64,000 nt of DNA from Rhyacophila brunnea (lineage: Eukaryota > Arthropoda > Insecta > Trichoptera > Rhyacophilidae): the NCBI GenBank assembly GCA_022495005.1, contig JAGYXB010000204.1, positions 248,001 through 312,000 of the forward strand. The letters are read 5' to 3'. Position 1 is the first letter of the stretch; each line of letters opens with the position of its first letter. The position numbers and the translations under genes are program-made. The notes beneath the pieces were generated by a model. That model ran no database searches and was not told the DNA's origin. It saw only the letters and a program-made list of their open reading frames with translations. Shown in pieces: positions 10,066 through 22,024 of this stretch.

Positions 10066-11790
10066 ATTTAAATTCAAATTCCATCAAGTCGCTAGTACCA
10101 ATTAATAAATTGTATGAAAAACAGATAAATTATAAGTTGGTTGTCATCAACACGTGCAAAAAATAGCGTCGTATGTGACTTGAAATTTTTTCGACCCACA
10201 TGACTTTGGAACTTGTACGAAACCACGACATCTAGTACAAATTTGTCGAAAACATCAGATCGATTCACAAAAAGAAAAAAATGCATTTACAACGAATATA
10301 GTATTGTAAGTAGTACCTATGCCGATGCGCTATTTTGAAAAAATTAAAATAAAATGTATGTCATTAAATTTATTTAACACTACAAAAAAATACTAATCAG
10401 CTGTCAAATTATTATGACAGTACTCTTATCATTTGTTTTCTTTCACGACCTGATTATAATAAACGATTCTTTTATTTACGTGTCAGGTGTAAGTTTCAAT
10501 TTAAAAAATTGCGTTTACGTGTATGTTTTCTCTCATCTTACCCCTTTTAATACGTTTTCACCTTGTCTCGCGCTCTCCTACATATTTACATTTTTTATCT
10601 CATGTGTTACAGACATATAGATAAATCAAGACAAAAATATAATATAATGTAATACGATGTTTATTTGAAAACAATATTTTTTTTTTTGTCACTGTGAATG
10701 TTATTAGGTACGATGCATCTTATTATGACAAACGTATATTAGAATTTCGAATGAGCGTATAAGCATAACAGTTATCCTTAGATGAAATTGTCCTTTCAAA
10801 GTACATTCATTATAAATGTATACCTACATATTCCGTATGGGAATCCGATTAGAGTTTCATCCCCTGAGACGGGTGGTAGCTGGTAACTGCTAAGCTACAC
10901 CCGACGGAAACTTGAATGCGTAGGTACTTGTGTTGCATCTTGCAGATCAACCTACCCTCGTCACACATTTCATCGTTACTTTATAAAGTCGTGGTTTCCT
11001 TCTTTCATTATATTAAACTTTATCGTTATAAGATTTGTGCGAGATTCTGGTTATAAAATCGATGTGACACAAAAGTTACATGACTGTTAGAGATATTATT
11101 TAGAAGGACCTATGTTTATTTTATTTTATTTTACATTCAGTTGTTTTACATTAATTTTTAAAAGTTTTATACCTATGTAGCTCAACTGTAATTGGGCTTA
11201 TATATTGAGCGGATTCACAATACAGTATGCTACGTAGACATGCTTTAATTATAACATAATCAGAAGATGACCTTCAAACCCGCAGCATTAAAATTATATC
11301 ACATATGTAGCAAAAAAAAATCAGAATGATGAAAAGTTGTGGTACAAGATATTCCAATAAATAATGGCATACTGTTCAAATAATAATTATGTATGAGATA
11401 AGAAATTGTTTAGTAAAATATGGGGGATAGAGTCCAGCGTAGATAGGTACAGCCAAAACTAAAAGTATCTTATACTTACTGACACTGCGTGAAATTATGC
11501 GAATTAAATGTTGATTGATTTTATTAGGTAATATCAGCGATAATTTTTTGAGATTTTTAATCCTGGTTCTTATTAATTACGTGCTTATTTACATAAATAC
11601 CTAAACGGTGTCAGTTTTTATATTACTGTTAATTATTATTAGGTATAGGTACTATTTTTTAATTTATCGAATATTTTCATGTAGTCTCCAAATAATGCAT
11701 GTTTAATAAATAATTATTCCACTAATTGAATTATTTGACCCTTTACGGGTAAATACGGCACTGTTGGAGAGGCTTTCGCCCAGGATTAGA
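10066..11790. other. No gene seen; one structured hairpin
   Basis: AT-rich DNA without recognisable coding sequence. The only structure noticed is the compound hairpin at 10852-10913, listed separately. Confidence 0.4.
10852..10913. other. Compound hairpin
   Basis: CGGGTGGTAGCT (10870-10881) pairs with AGCTACACCCG (10893-10903) with one bulged base. Outside it, GAGTTTC (10852-10858) pairs with GAAACTT (10907-10913). It is GC-richer than its surroundings. Confidence 0.5.
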
Positions 11791-11801
11791 TTGTTCTAGA
11801 T

Positions 11802-12598
11802 CAGGCCTGGGCAAACTACGGCCCGCCAATTATGTCTGTGGTACCCGCGAGCTTTAATCGTATTTCTGAAAAAAATACTTTTTTTATATAGTAGGTAACG
11901 CCTTTTTAAAAATAAAATTTGAATACTTATAGATGAATAATTGCAACATCGAAAAGAAGTCTGCAAATTTTACAACACTCGTAATTCGGACAAATTCGAA
12001 TAACTTTAAGATACTGCTCGAAAAATGTAGGTTATTTTTGGATCAAGCTTTATATTATGTGAACAAATATTTTCAATTATGAATATCAATAAAAACTCTT
12101 CTACACCATTTAAACTACAAAATTAATACTTACCTGAAATTAAAAAAATGTAGAATAGTTTAATTCGTCCCATTAAATTATTGGCTATTAGAGAATCATT
12201 TATTTTTACCACAATTTTATTAGCTTGTATTCTTGTTTGTCCAGTAAACATTTTTTCTTGTGTGTCCAGTCCTAGCAACAAAATTATTAATATATACGTG
12301 CATTACTATGGAAATCAATATGAAATGTCAAAATCTCATTTCAGTATTCTATCAAGTACAAAAAAAAGTATTTATTAATACCTACATAGAATTGTCAAGT
12401 TTATGTGATTCAACAGAAAATTTAAAAACGTGGTAGGTATATAAAAATTTCTTGTTATCTTGTAATTATTTCATGTTAAAATTCCTTTTTCGTGATAATA
12501 AATAATGTATATTATAAAAATAATATTTTACTTGCGGCTCGCCGTTCATTTTATATTCCTAATGTGGCCCTTCATCCAAAAAGTTTACACATGACTGA
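11802..12598 (+). mobile_element. hAT element remnant with 8 bp target duplication
   Basis: Flanked by TTCTAGAT (11794-11801, 12599-12606; the exact phase may shift by one base). Its ends read CAGGCCTGGGCAAACTACGG and '...aaaaagtttacacatgactg', with 'cggcccgcc' and 'tgtggcccttc' just inside, a form widespread among hAT elements related to GTF2IRD2/EPM2AIP1-type transposases. A plus-strand remnant at 12042-12105 reads LCEQIFSIMNINKNSS, matching the hAT C-terminal CE..FS.MN motif. Most of the gene is deleted. Confidence 0.85.
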
Positions 12599-12608
12599 TT
12601 CTAGATTG

Positions 12609-12800
12609 ATTAAGATGATGTGTGTTGTAAATGCGATCTGTATGAGTATTAAAATATAATACTCGCAAAGATATCCATGCAATAAGTCGCCTTTGGGGGT
12701 GTAGAATATTGACAAAAATCTTTTTTAAGATTTCGTTACCTTCCGATGAAAAGACCGCTTGATCTGCATTATCATGGAACACCGCTCGCTATTGCAGCTG
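12609..12800 (-). other. Weak minus-strand open frame next to a hAT insertion
   Basis: An open stretch reads GNEILKKIFVNILHPQRRLI and continues to the hAT boundary. Removing the hAT extends it by only a few codons before a stop. Composition looks more coding-like than the surroundings, but there is no recognised family. It may be a decayed exon or element gene. Confidence 0.25.
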
Positions 12801-13532
12801 AGAGTGGATGAGATTATTCTTTAAGTTTTCTACGCTAACTAGTGGTTGGCTTCGTGAATCTTTGAGTAAGTTTAGTTTAAAGCGAATGTGGCTTTGGAAT
12901 AATAAATTCATTCCCGTGAACCGGAGTCGCAACAAAGTGCATACAATTATCAGGTAGGACCGCTAAGCGCATGTAAGTTGGTTACACTTCACAAAGGTAA
13001 CATTCTCCACGTGAAGAGGTTACTGATTACGTGCTCGCACAATTTGGATACCAAATAGTTGACTATCAAAATAGATCAAACTAATGTAGAACTATTTAAA
13101 ATAACAAACATTTCGATATGTAAAAAAATTATTACAAGTTATTACATTACTGCTGCCTTCTCACGTGGCGATTTTTGTTGTTCAACTGTCTGTTGAATGT
13201 TAAAGAAGAGGAACATTCTCACATATTGATGGTCGTAATCAAGATGGTGTCAAGTGAAACAAACAAAATTTGACGTGCCGATGCGAGTAATTATCACCTT
13301 GGTTACTCTAGGCAACTTGATAGGCAACCAGTTGACTCAAATGATAATTCAATCGTGAATCGACAAAACTAGAAAGGACCTCAGTTTCATTTTCGCTCAA
13401 CTTTGTTGAAATATATGGTTCCCACGTATGCCGCATTCTCACTCTGTCGTTCAACTGTATCTTAAATGAAAGTTGAACATCAATTATTATTGATAAGTCA
13501 TTGGTGTCTTTGAAGAAAGCAAAAAAAATAAA
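12801..13532. other. No gene seen
   Basis: Contains a loose direct duplication ('ttgttcaactgtctgttgaatg' near 13170, 'cgttcaactgtatcttaaatg' near 13448) about 270 bp apart. No gene was supported. Confidence 0.35.
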
Positions 13533-13540
13533 TGTACAGT

Positions 13541-14313
13541 CAGGGGCGGCTCTACCTTAAGGTTTCATAGGGATCATCCCCATATCCATATCATGTCAAA
13601 AAGACACGTCAGATATTTTTATTATGCGACATAATATACCTACTGCATTACGTGATTAAATTGAATTACTTATTTAATTATTTATTTTGCCCATCTAAGC
13701 TCGTCACTGTTTTATAGAAACATTTATTATCGTTATACACATAAATAAAGCGATGATTATATATTATGTAATAACATAATGATGATTACGCGGTATTAAA
13801 ATAATTTATTGAATTAAATACGCTCTATTTCACGGTGACATCTATATACAAATTAAGAAAGCTTATGGCGTCTATTTTTCGCTGACCGGGGGATGATTCG
13901 GTCCCATCCCATCGCAGCCGTATACAACTCATTCGACAAAGGATGCGAACGCGTTAGCGTTAGTTTACGCAAACTGGGGAGCGATTTAAATAACCCCTAG
14001 ATGAGTAAAAAAAGCACGCTGTAATATGTCGTTCTTCAAACCCGCTAATGGTAAGTGTACAACTGTACATATACTAATCATTATTATTAATTAAGTATTA
14101 TTTTTTGACACATTTTTTTATGTGTGATTAAGTAACAAACTGAAATAATCACATTATTTATTTTGAAAAATTACTCATTTCCCGTAAATAAAATCATATT
14201 ATTATAAGTAGCTTGATACCTAATGTGTAATATATAAATGTAGGTAGTTATATATATTTAATAATTATTAATGACTAAACTCCACCATTTAGAAAGTCAT
14301 GGAGCCGCTACTG
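13541..14313 (+). mobile_element. Non-autonomous hAT element with 8 bp target duplication
   Basis: Flanked by TGTACAGT (13533-13540, 14314-14321). Ends CAGGGGCGGCTCTACCTTA and '...agtcatggagccgctactg' are imperfect inverted repeats with CAG..CTG termini. No transposase remnant was recognised. Confidence 0.85.
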
Positions 14314-14529
14314 TGTACAGTGAGTCATTGAGTCAGTCATCTTAGACTTATGCGGATATCCGATGATAAGCGTTACTGTATGAAGCTTACCATTCGCATT
14401 CATGGCGCTAGTGGTCACCATACATTGTCTAACATAGATCATTACCAATATGATAGTATCATATTAATAAGCGACCTGATGCAATATAGACATTTGCTAT
14501 TATTACTGTAATTTAAATTATTTTCAGCC

Positions 14530-14670
14530 GGAAACGATCCATTGCTAGATGAAGTCCTCTCTAGCTCTATCCACTATTAACTTGAACTTTATGAGCTTGA
14601 GTTCGTCCAACCAGCGGGTATTATTCATAAAGTTACCCTTTAGTACTCCTTATGTACCGCTGTTTAAAAA
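14530..14670 (-). other. Diverged copy of the start of the ORF at 15539-15740
   Basis: On the minus strand 'atttttaaacag' followed by text ending 'agaggacttcatctagca' parallels 'aatttaaacagg...gagaggatttcatcgagc' at 15740-15675. This suggests a tandemly duplicated exon or a repeat unit. It is broken by stops. Confidence 0.35.
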
Positions 14671-14752
14671 TGCAGTTGTCCAGTGTTCAGTTGTCATTAT
14701 TTATATCACGAGTAATACAAGCGTTGAATTATCATTGAGTATCGAGTCTTCA

Positions 14753-15760
14753 TCATTGGTGTAGGTACAGTGCATCTATAATAATGGCGTAGTGGAAATA
14801 TGGTGAGAGTACGAGCCGATACCACTCTGATATGCACTTATGCTCAGTGGCGTAGCAAGGGGCGGGCGAGCGGGACAGTCACCCCGGGCGCACTCCGAGT
14901 GAGGGCGTAGAAGTGTAATAATTTAAGCGTAATAATTTAATATAATATTACATTCAGAGTCACTGGTCAACAAAAAGTTTTTCTGATACCTAAAAAATAT
15001 TAGTACTCAAATAAAAATGTGTGTACATTTTAACTTTTGGAAATCTCTTTTATAATTACGATAAAAATTAATGTTTATTATTAAAAAAAAATACACACAA
15101 TGGGTTTAGTGTATGTTATCTATAAAAATGTTTTCGATTAAATTTATTGAATGTTTAGTATTTTTTCCTAATTTTTATTATACTTTATGTAGTAAATTAA
15201 TGGTTTTTTACTTTTTAGCAAGTAGGTATATTAAGAGTGTTATAATTTTTATACCGCATAGGCGACAAAAAAATTCTGGGATCCTCTTTTTTTCAACTTT
15301 GTGGCCATTAGTAGGTATATCTTTAAAATATGTGCCTACATTATGATAAATGTTTAAATATCGCATTATTTACATATTATAAGTTCACGATATCCGAATG
15401 CACGTTTATAGGACAGTAACCGAACGCAGATGAATTTAATATTTACAAGTAGTAATAGGTACCTACAAGTTTTGTATTACACGAGAGGTGTATGTTTTGT
15501 TACTGCCCCGAGCGCTAAAACAGTTTGCTACGCTCCTGCTTATGCTGGCTCCCATGTGAAAAGGCATCGGATGACATTTCTGGCAACAACATGTCAAAGA
15601 CTAGCTCATTGAATAAGTAATTTCCTTTCATTAATGTCACACTCAGGTCATACAAATCCTTGCAGCAAGGTGCACTGCTCGATGAAATCCTCTCAAAATG
15701 TTTATAGTTCGTAGCTCCCTGTTTAAATTCTTTATTGTATCATTTTTTTATGCATATCAT
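14753..15760 (-). pseudogene. Unrecognised ORF split by a hAT insertion
   Basis: Upstream of the hAT, the minus strand is open from about 15755 to 15539 and includes CCKDLYDLSVTLMKGNYLFN and ELVFDMLLPEMSSDAF. Across the element, with one target copy removed, the frame continues without a shift from 14836 to a TGA at 14753-14755, reading ISEWYRLVLSPYFHYAIIID just before the end. An AG that could be a splice acceptor ('gaatttaaacag') precedes the open part near 15733. The protein family is unknown to me. It could be a host exon or a gene of an older element. Confidence 0.5.
14845..15538 (+). mobile_element. Non-autonomous hAT element with 8 bp target duplication
   Basis: Flanked by CTTATGCT (14837-14844, 15539-15546). 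Ends CAGTGGCGTAGCAAGGGG and '...cagtttgctacgctcctg' are inverted over about 15 bases. The interior is AT-rich with no transposase remnant. It interrupts a minus-strand open frame. Confidence 0.9.
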
Positions 15761-15769
15761 ATTTTAGGT

Positions 15770-16170
15770 CTTAAGGGAATATTGTTCACAAACATAGTGT
15801 ATAATAATTAAACATGTTTTATCTGTTGACATAATTATTTATGTAGTTAAAAAGTAATAAGGATTTTGTATACATTACAATAAAAGCTACCTAAAATAAG
15901 AATAAAAAATATAAGTACATTGAATATATTTTTAGAATAGTACATATTTATATTAAAAAAAACACATGAAGTAAATATAAATATATATTTGTGTATATTA
16001 AAAAAAATATCCCGAGTTTTCATTAATATATAAATATCAATTTAAACATTGTTGAACTATTTTTAATTGCTCTGTAACTGTACTAAGGTACCTAATTCAA
16101 ATGATATCAATTATTTGTAATTTTTGTAGTTGACACTACGCGACATGCTTGCGCAATGTCACCTTTCTGC
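15770..16170. other. No gene seen
   Basis: Very AT-rich, low-complexity tracts. Nothing supported. Confidence 0.4.
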
Positions 16171-16179
16171 AACAATCCG

Positions 16180-16345
16180 TATTATCTATATCTATAAAAA
16201 TTAACGTTTATTTGTTTGCCTGTCTGTCTGTTTCGTATGCACTCCTATACCATGCATCCGATTGCAATGAAACTTTGGTGAGTTGTTATGCGCACGCCCG
16301 CGAAGGTTTCAGAATGAGTACAACCATCTTCTTCTTCTTCATTAT
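16180..16345 (-). repeat. 3' fragment of the 26-28 kb minisatellite element
   Basis: On the minus strand it shows the monomer text 'cgcgggcgtgcgcataacaa', 'tgcaatcggatgcatgg' and the terminal 'acagacagacaggcaaacaa' tract, as at 27265-27330 and 28545-28590. Confidence 0.75.
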
Positions 16346-17085
16346 ATCTTCTTTTATTCGTATGGTTCCTATACCAACTTTGGAAAATCCATGCTTCTCA
16401 CATGGCCAGCTGTATGTGGTCTGCTCACGCGTTGGAAAATTTTCTGATTTATTGGTGTATGCACCAGACCTTAGACTATAGACGGTATATAAAACATATT
16501 ATTGTGTATCCGAAAGCACTTCAATAAACAGAATTAAAACACAAACACTTCTTTCTTTGGGTGGCATTGCAACGCATGCTGGGTACTCGCTAGCTAAAAT
16601 TTGTAGTTATTTGCATTGGACAAAGTGTGCTGAAAAATTGTTATAGTTTTCATCCACATGGGTCAGTGTTAATTTATAATGATATTAAACATAAAAAACT
16701 CAGATGAATAATATACATATTAATGGGTTAACATCGCTCATTTAAGGGTTAATTAAGAGCTGGCTAACATTCGATATTTACGAGATTACTAGATGTATTA
16801 TTTAAGTAATGTCAGGCAACTCTCGCACTATACGGATGCTGCGATTAACATATTACGCGGGCGTGTCGGTGAGTATTGCATTTTTGCATTTTGATGTTAC
16901 TTTACAAACAAATACTATCAATGAGAAATTTATTATCCATTTCATCTAAATTACCATGAAATGGGAGACGAAGTTATTTTGTATGAATTTTATACGCTTC
17001 AAGGTGAACCTACCAAAATGCTGAAATTATTTCGCATTTCTATATCGTTTAAAATGTACGCTGCTTTTGAGCTATATCCTTAATG
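16346..17085. other. No gene seen
   Basis: Unassigned AT-rich sequence between a repeat fragment and the foldback element. The 110-codon frame over 16149-16481 is largely repeat and is not called. Confidence 0.35.
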
Positions 17086-18122
17086 GCGGGCATGCTCAGC
17101 GTAGGTCAAAATGGAGCTTTTATTGTATTTTCAAAGCATGATCCTGGACATACCTTAAACGTTGTAGATAATCTATTTATATAATTTTGAAGCCTTATTT
17201 TCCTTTATATTTATTTTAAACATTTGATGAATGCATAAAGTATTTTTATTACATAAAATAGTATTCTTTTAAACCTCTCGCTCTAATATTTTAGAATATA
17301 GTCATATTTCAGTACATGCATGTGCAGTGGTGTTAAGATTTTTTACATGTATTAATTTTTAAACGCATTTATAAAATTGTTAGTATAATTTATATCAACA
17401 TTATTATAGTGAAATATTTACGATAAAAAATTATATTGATAATCACTGTGATCCCAAATTTGACAAGAATTAGGTATTTTATTATTGAAAAAATGAGCAA
17501 GATTAACACATTTGAAGACAATTCTAAAGATACTAATTATAAGCTACATATGTCTTTGACCATTCAAGTGTGATAAACATCATAAGAATAATGATTGCTT
17601 TATAATAATTATTGACCTAAGAATAAGGTAGTGTTTTTTTGAAATACGCCATTTATTTTGGCATTCCCCAGTGGTCAAGCTACAATATACGGCCATAGCC
17701 ATAAATTGACAAACTAAAACTAAAGTAGGGAGTAAGATCATGTTAACGCGCGTGTTTGAACATGTACCTTTTAAAAAAAAATCGGTATTATCTTGCCCAT
17801 TTTTTGAATAATAAAATGCCTAATTCTTGTCAAATTTGGGATCACAGAGATTATCAATATTATTTTTTATCGTAAATATTTCACTACAATAATGTCGACA
17901 TAAATTATACTGATGGTTTTATAAATGCGTTTAAAAATAAAAAATCTTAACACCACTGCACATTTATGTACTGAAATATTACTATATTCTAAAACACTAG
18001 AGCGAGAGCTTTAAAATAATTCTATTTTATGTAATAAAAATACTTTATGCAGACATCAAATGTTTAAAATAAATAAAATGCAATAAAAGCTCTATTTTGA
18101 CCTACGCTGAGCATGTCCCCCA
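17086..18122. mobile_element. Foldback element with arms of about 340-400 bp
   Basis: The left arm (17086 to about 17510) and right arm (about 17785-18122) are reverse complements over nearly their whole length: 'gcatgctcagcgtaggtcaa' versus 'ttgacctacgctgagcatg', 'caccactgcac' versus 'gtgcagtggtg', and 'tgtcaaatttgggatcac' versus its complement. Arms differ by scattered substitutions and small indels. The central ~270 bp have no recognised gene. TTAA words lie just outside both ends, but a clear target duplication was not found. Confidence 0.85.
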
Positions 18123-19180
18123 AAATTAAAAGATCTTAAAAAATCTGTATAATTAAAAGGAATATTTATTTCAACTTAAATAAAATTTATTATTTACTTA
18201 ATATTATTGCCTTGGGTTCAATAATAATTGATAATAATTATTATAAAGTTAGCGGGTCGTTATAATTGATAGTGTTTTGGCTGAATTTGAAACATATAAA
18301 GTTACGTATGTCAGTATTAATGAAGTTATTTGAATGAGGGATACTTGCGTCGATCGGTTAACGATAAAAGCACTCATCCGGTAAGTGAAATAGAAAACGT
18401 GTTAAACTGCTATTCATTCAGATTTTGTTCTATAATTTAGATGTATTTGTATGAAACTTTTCCAAGTTATTTATAAAAGGCGACATTTTCCGTTACATAT
18501 ATTTTGTAAACGATTTGGGTTATGTCATAAACTTTTGAAAATGTATCTAAAATATTTTTCACAATACCTACTAAGTGAAAAATAACAATAAAATGCTTTA
18601 AACAACAAAAGAAAAAGGAAAACAATCAGATATAAAGTATGCGCAACTAAATTGGTTATGTTTTTTTCCCTCAAAAGAAAACGAATAATACCACGATATA
18701 TTATTTGCTTGAATTTTCTTTATCGATACCGAAAGGATGTGTAACCACGTCATAAATTTTTGTGCCTTACGTAAAAATATAATAAATTACATATTATTTG
18801 AATAAATACATACGCAACCCATTGTTTGAATCGTTGAATTGAATTCAATATTTCTTCACATACAAAACGGGCCCACCGTTCCGAGTTTTGTTTATATTTA
18901 CTGACGTACTCGCACTGTATTTTATTTTATGTATTAATTAGGTTTCGGGTACTTTCCGTATGGTCAGGGTTGGAGTTTTTCATTATATAATTATATCGAT
19001 GATTTGATATTGATTTGAGAAACATTTATGTTTTTTAAGTTATGCCTTCACATTTTTTATCTTATGTGATACTTGGATATTATTATCATCAGTTATTGAT
19101 CTGATTAATTGTTTTTTAGATGTACCTATATTTTGATATAGAGCATTGACTTAATAAATATTGGGCGAATGATTCACGAC
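18123..19180. other. No gene seen
   Basis: AT-rich, no supported feature. Confidence 0.4.
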
Positions 19181-19475
19181 CAGGGAACTCAGAAATAATG
19201 GGAACTGAAATTAACGGGTGTGTATAAACAGGCAACGATCTGGTGAAAGAATATATACATGTGTTAAGAATACGTGTATTTTTTCGTTCTGACAACTGCT
19301 CTCGTTTTCTGCACTAACGCTAATTCAATATTGGTGTATTTGAAATTGCAACATACACTATTTCAGGTATATAATGTGTGGTTCATTTTCGTAGGACACT
19401 CACACATTCAAAACCCTGCGTCATGTAGCCTATCGAAATACTATTTAACAATCAGTTCTGTGTTCACGGCTGTTC
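19181..19475 (+). repeat. Dispersed ~300 bp repeat opening CAGGGAACTCAG, copy 2
   Basis: Begins with the same CAGGGAACTCAGAAATAATG as copy 1 and shares the internal 'tcattttcgtaggacactca' and the end 'tagcctatcg'. The 73-codon frame here is incidental. Confidence 0.75.
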
Positions 19476-21953
19476 CGCGTATGAAAAAAAACTAATACAC
19501 TTCAGGAAGTGGCCAAGATCTACATTGGACTGTAGAATCAATGGTTATGATAACTTTCATATTTGTATAACCTTATTGATGTATTTATATGAATGAAGTA
19601 TCTGAAGAATAAAAAGTGGTCTGGTATACGACCTTTTTCATAGACATTAATTTGTGTCTGTAAAAAAACATTCTTTCGTAAATAGATACATGTGGTTGGG
19701 GTTGCAAAATGAACGCTGCCACTTCGACAGAATGCGTCTTATAGAACACCCACATAGTTGTCTTTACAGCATTGTTGTCCTATCTGCTAATGCGTATGCT
19801 CATTGAACATTGAATTTGGTTTAAAAAAATAATTCTATTTGTGTGTACATACAGTAAGGTTACATAATATAGCAAACTTTGTGAGTAAGATGTTTAATAC
19901 TCAGTCGATAATTAAGTCAAAGTTAAATTCTGCATTTTAGTGTTTTTAAGATATGACACGACCATGGACAGATTACGAATTCGTACTTTATATTAGTGTA
20001 TAATGATAAACTACATCTCTTACTATTCTGTCACCTTAAGATGGGTCTTAATTCACATTTTTCTCAGAATTAAGTCACTATTGGAAGTTCATCTTTTTTA
20101 TAGTTATCTACTGCTTATGAAAAAGTTCCTAGGTATTTAATATCATGATAGTAAGTATCAATAATGATTTAAACACCTGTTAGTAGGTAGTTAATAGCTG
20201 TTGATACTGTCCTTATAAGCGTGAATCGTTAGTGTCAATTATTTGAAGAGGGCAGTAAGCAAATATTATATTCCACCCTCGGTAAGCAAAAATTTAACCT
20301 CATAGTGTTTTAGTCTAACACTCTTTCTCATAAAAGATTCCTGGGTATGTTAATACTATTTTTAGAACCTACGAAATAATGGGATTTAAAAATCGGGAAT
20401 AAATTAACCAACACCTGGTTATATAAATATTTATAGATAAAACCTTGTATGTCTTAGCTAATTTTCATGTTACACAGGAGCGATTTACTATGTAGTTAAT
20501 TTTTCCAACTAAAGACAATTTTAACTTTTTAAAGGCATGGATAACCTTTCGTATTTTTCTTGCATCAAATGCAGCCTGATATGAATGGTACAGTGAGCCA
20601 GAGCATGCTGGCACTTTTTCAAATAGTTATAATGAATATTATGTTACACAGTATAATGATTTTGAATTACGTGAATATAGAAAATAGTTTCGTTGTTAAT
20701 TTTAACTTGGGAAACAAATCGAGAACTCAATACGTATAGTCATACTCAAAAAGCTTGTCGTATATTGCGGAAAAAGTAATTAAACAGTCCAATTCTGAAA
20801 TAATTATGGAGAAAATAATAGTTTTTGTTATTTCAAGTGCTTTAAGGTACACATTGATCATTAACACCTATCTTAACTTGATACACTGACAATATAGCTA
20901 GCTTCTCACTGACATCGTTCTAAAATTCTTAAAACACAACTTTTTAAGAAAGGGGTAACTAAAATATTATTATAAATTTACACTCCAGAACATTTTTAAT
21001 TATCCTGATGTATTGGCAATGACGTGGTCAATTAATACGGGTGAGATAATTAATCGCTGAGAGCAGCTTTGTCAGTGTTATCACTATAAACATTATTTTA
21101 ATATCAGTACCCAGCATATATCTCAGTATTACACTAATAATGCAATATTAGAAGCTGAATTAGCTACAGAAGGCACAGAACTGAAGTGAATATAGAGAAA
21201 TGAGAAGGGAACATTATTCTGGCTAGCAATATTAATTCCACAAAATTATTACCTAGTAATACTATTTAATATCAAAGTTAAGTAGTCTTGAAGGAGGATT
21301 AACACTCGAAAGTTGGTCTGATCAAATCAACGAGGTTATTCTAACATATCTCTTACGATCCAAAAAGCGCTAAATGTGATAAATAATATATCACTTTATG
21401 TACATTATGCAGGTAGTTAATTATTACAATAAGTTAACCGTTTGAACTACAAGCTTTCTTTTAACAGCCTCTCTCTTTGCTGTGTTAGCTTTTAGAGCGA
21501 GATAGAGTACGTCAATTTTACATATTGAGAATTGAGATACAAGATCCAACTGTTTAAAAAAAATGCTGTCAAATATCGAGTGGCTAGTAGCAGCTAGTAG
21601 TAACATAATATTAGTTTTAATCATAATGACATGGCTAATAAAATTGTAGGTTATGTTGATATGTTCGACGTTTCAATACAAAAAAAATGGGTTCGGACCA
21701 AGGCCTGAACAAAAACGATGCATGAGTGCGAGTGAGAAAGTATTCGGCACCCTTATAATCTCTGCGACACGCGCTAGAGTAAGATAATAGGTCTAAATAT
21801 GTGTGAGTTAGTTTCCAAAAGTATCGCCGGAAAATCGTGGTGAATCGCTTCACGTAGCGTCGATAACCTGCGAGCTTGTGTTGCTAAAATTGCTATTTTT
21901 TGTGTTAAATATAAAGTCAGTGGTAAATATTTTTAGTTAATTAAGTAGGAAAG
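19476..21953. other. No gene seen
   Basis: About 2.5 kb of AT-rich sequence. The last 250 bp before the THAP-like exon are GC-richer ('cgacacgcgctagag', 'cgccggaaaatcgtgg') and would suit an upstream leader or promoter, but no element was proven. Confidence 0.35.
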
Positions 21954-22024
21954 ATGGTTCTGTGTGTTGTATTAAAATATGGTAGCCGTACTGATAAGCA
22001 AGAAGGTGGTATTACGTTTCATAG
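21954..22024 (+). pseudogene. Orphan THAP-type first exon
   Basis: The ATG at 21954 (context gaaagATGG) opens MVLCVVLKYGSRTDKQEGGI followed by TFH and ends inside an Arg codon at AG|GTAAGT (22024/22025), a consensus splice donor. The pattern M-V-x-C...FHR is the start of a THAP C2CH zinc finger, where an intron after F-H/Y-R is plausible. The second zinc-ligand cysteine expected a few residues after Cys4 reads Tyr9, a single-base change, so the finger is probably non-functional. No continuation with the rest of the domain was found in the next kilobase. THAP domains occur in host genes and in P-element-type transposases, so the origin is open. Confidence 0.5.
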
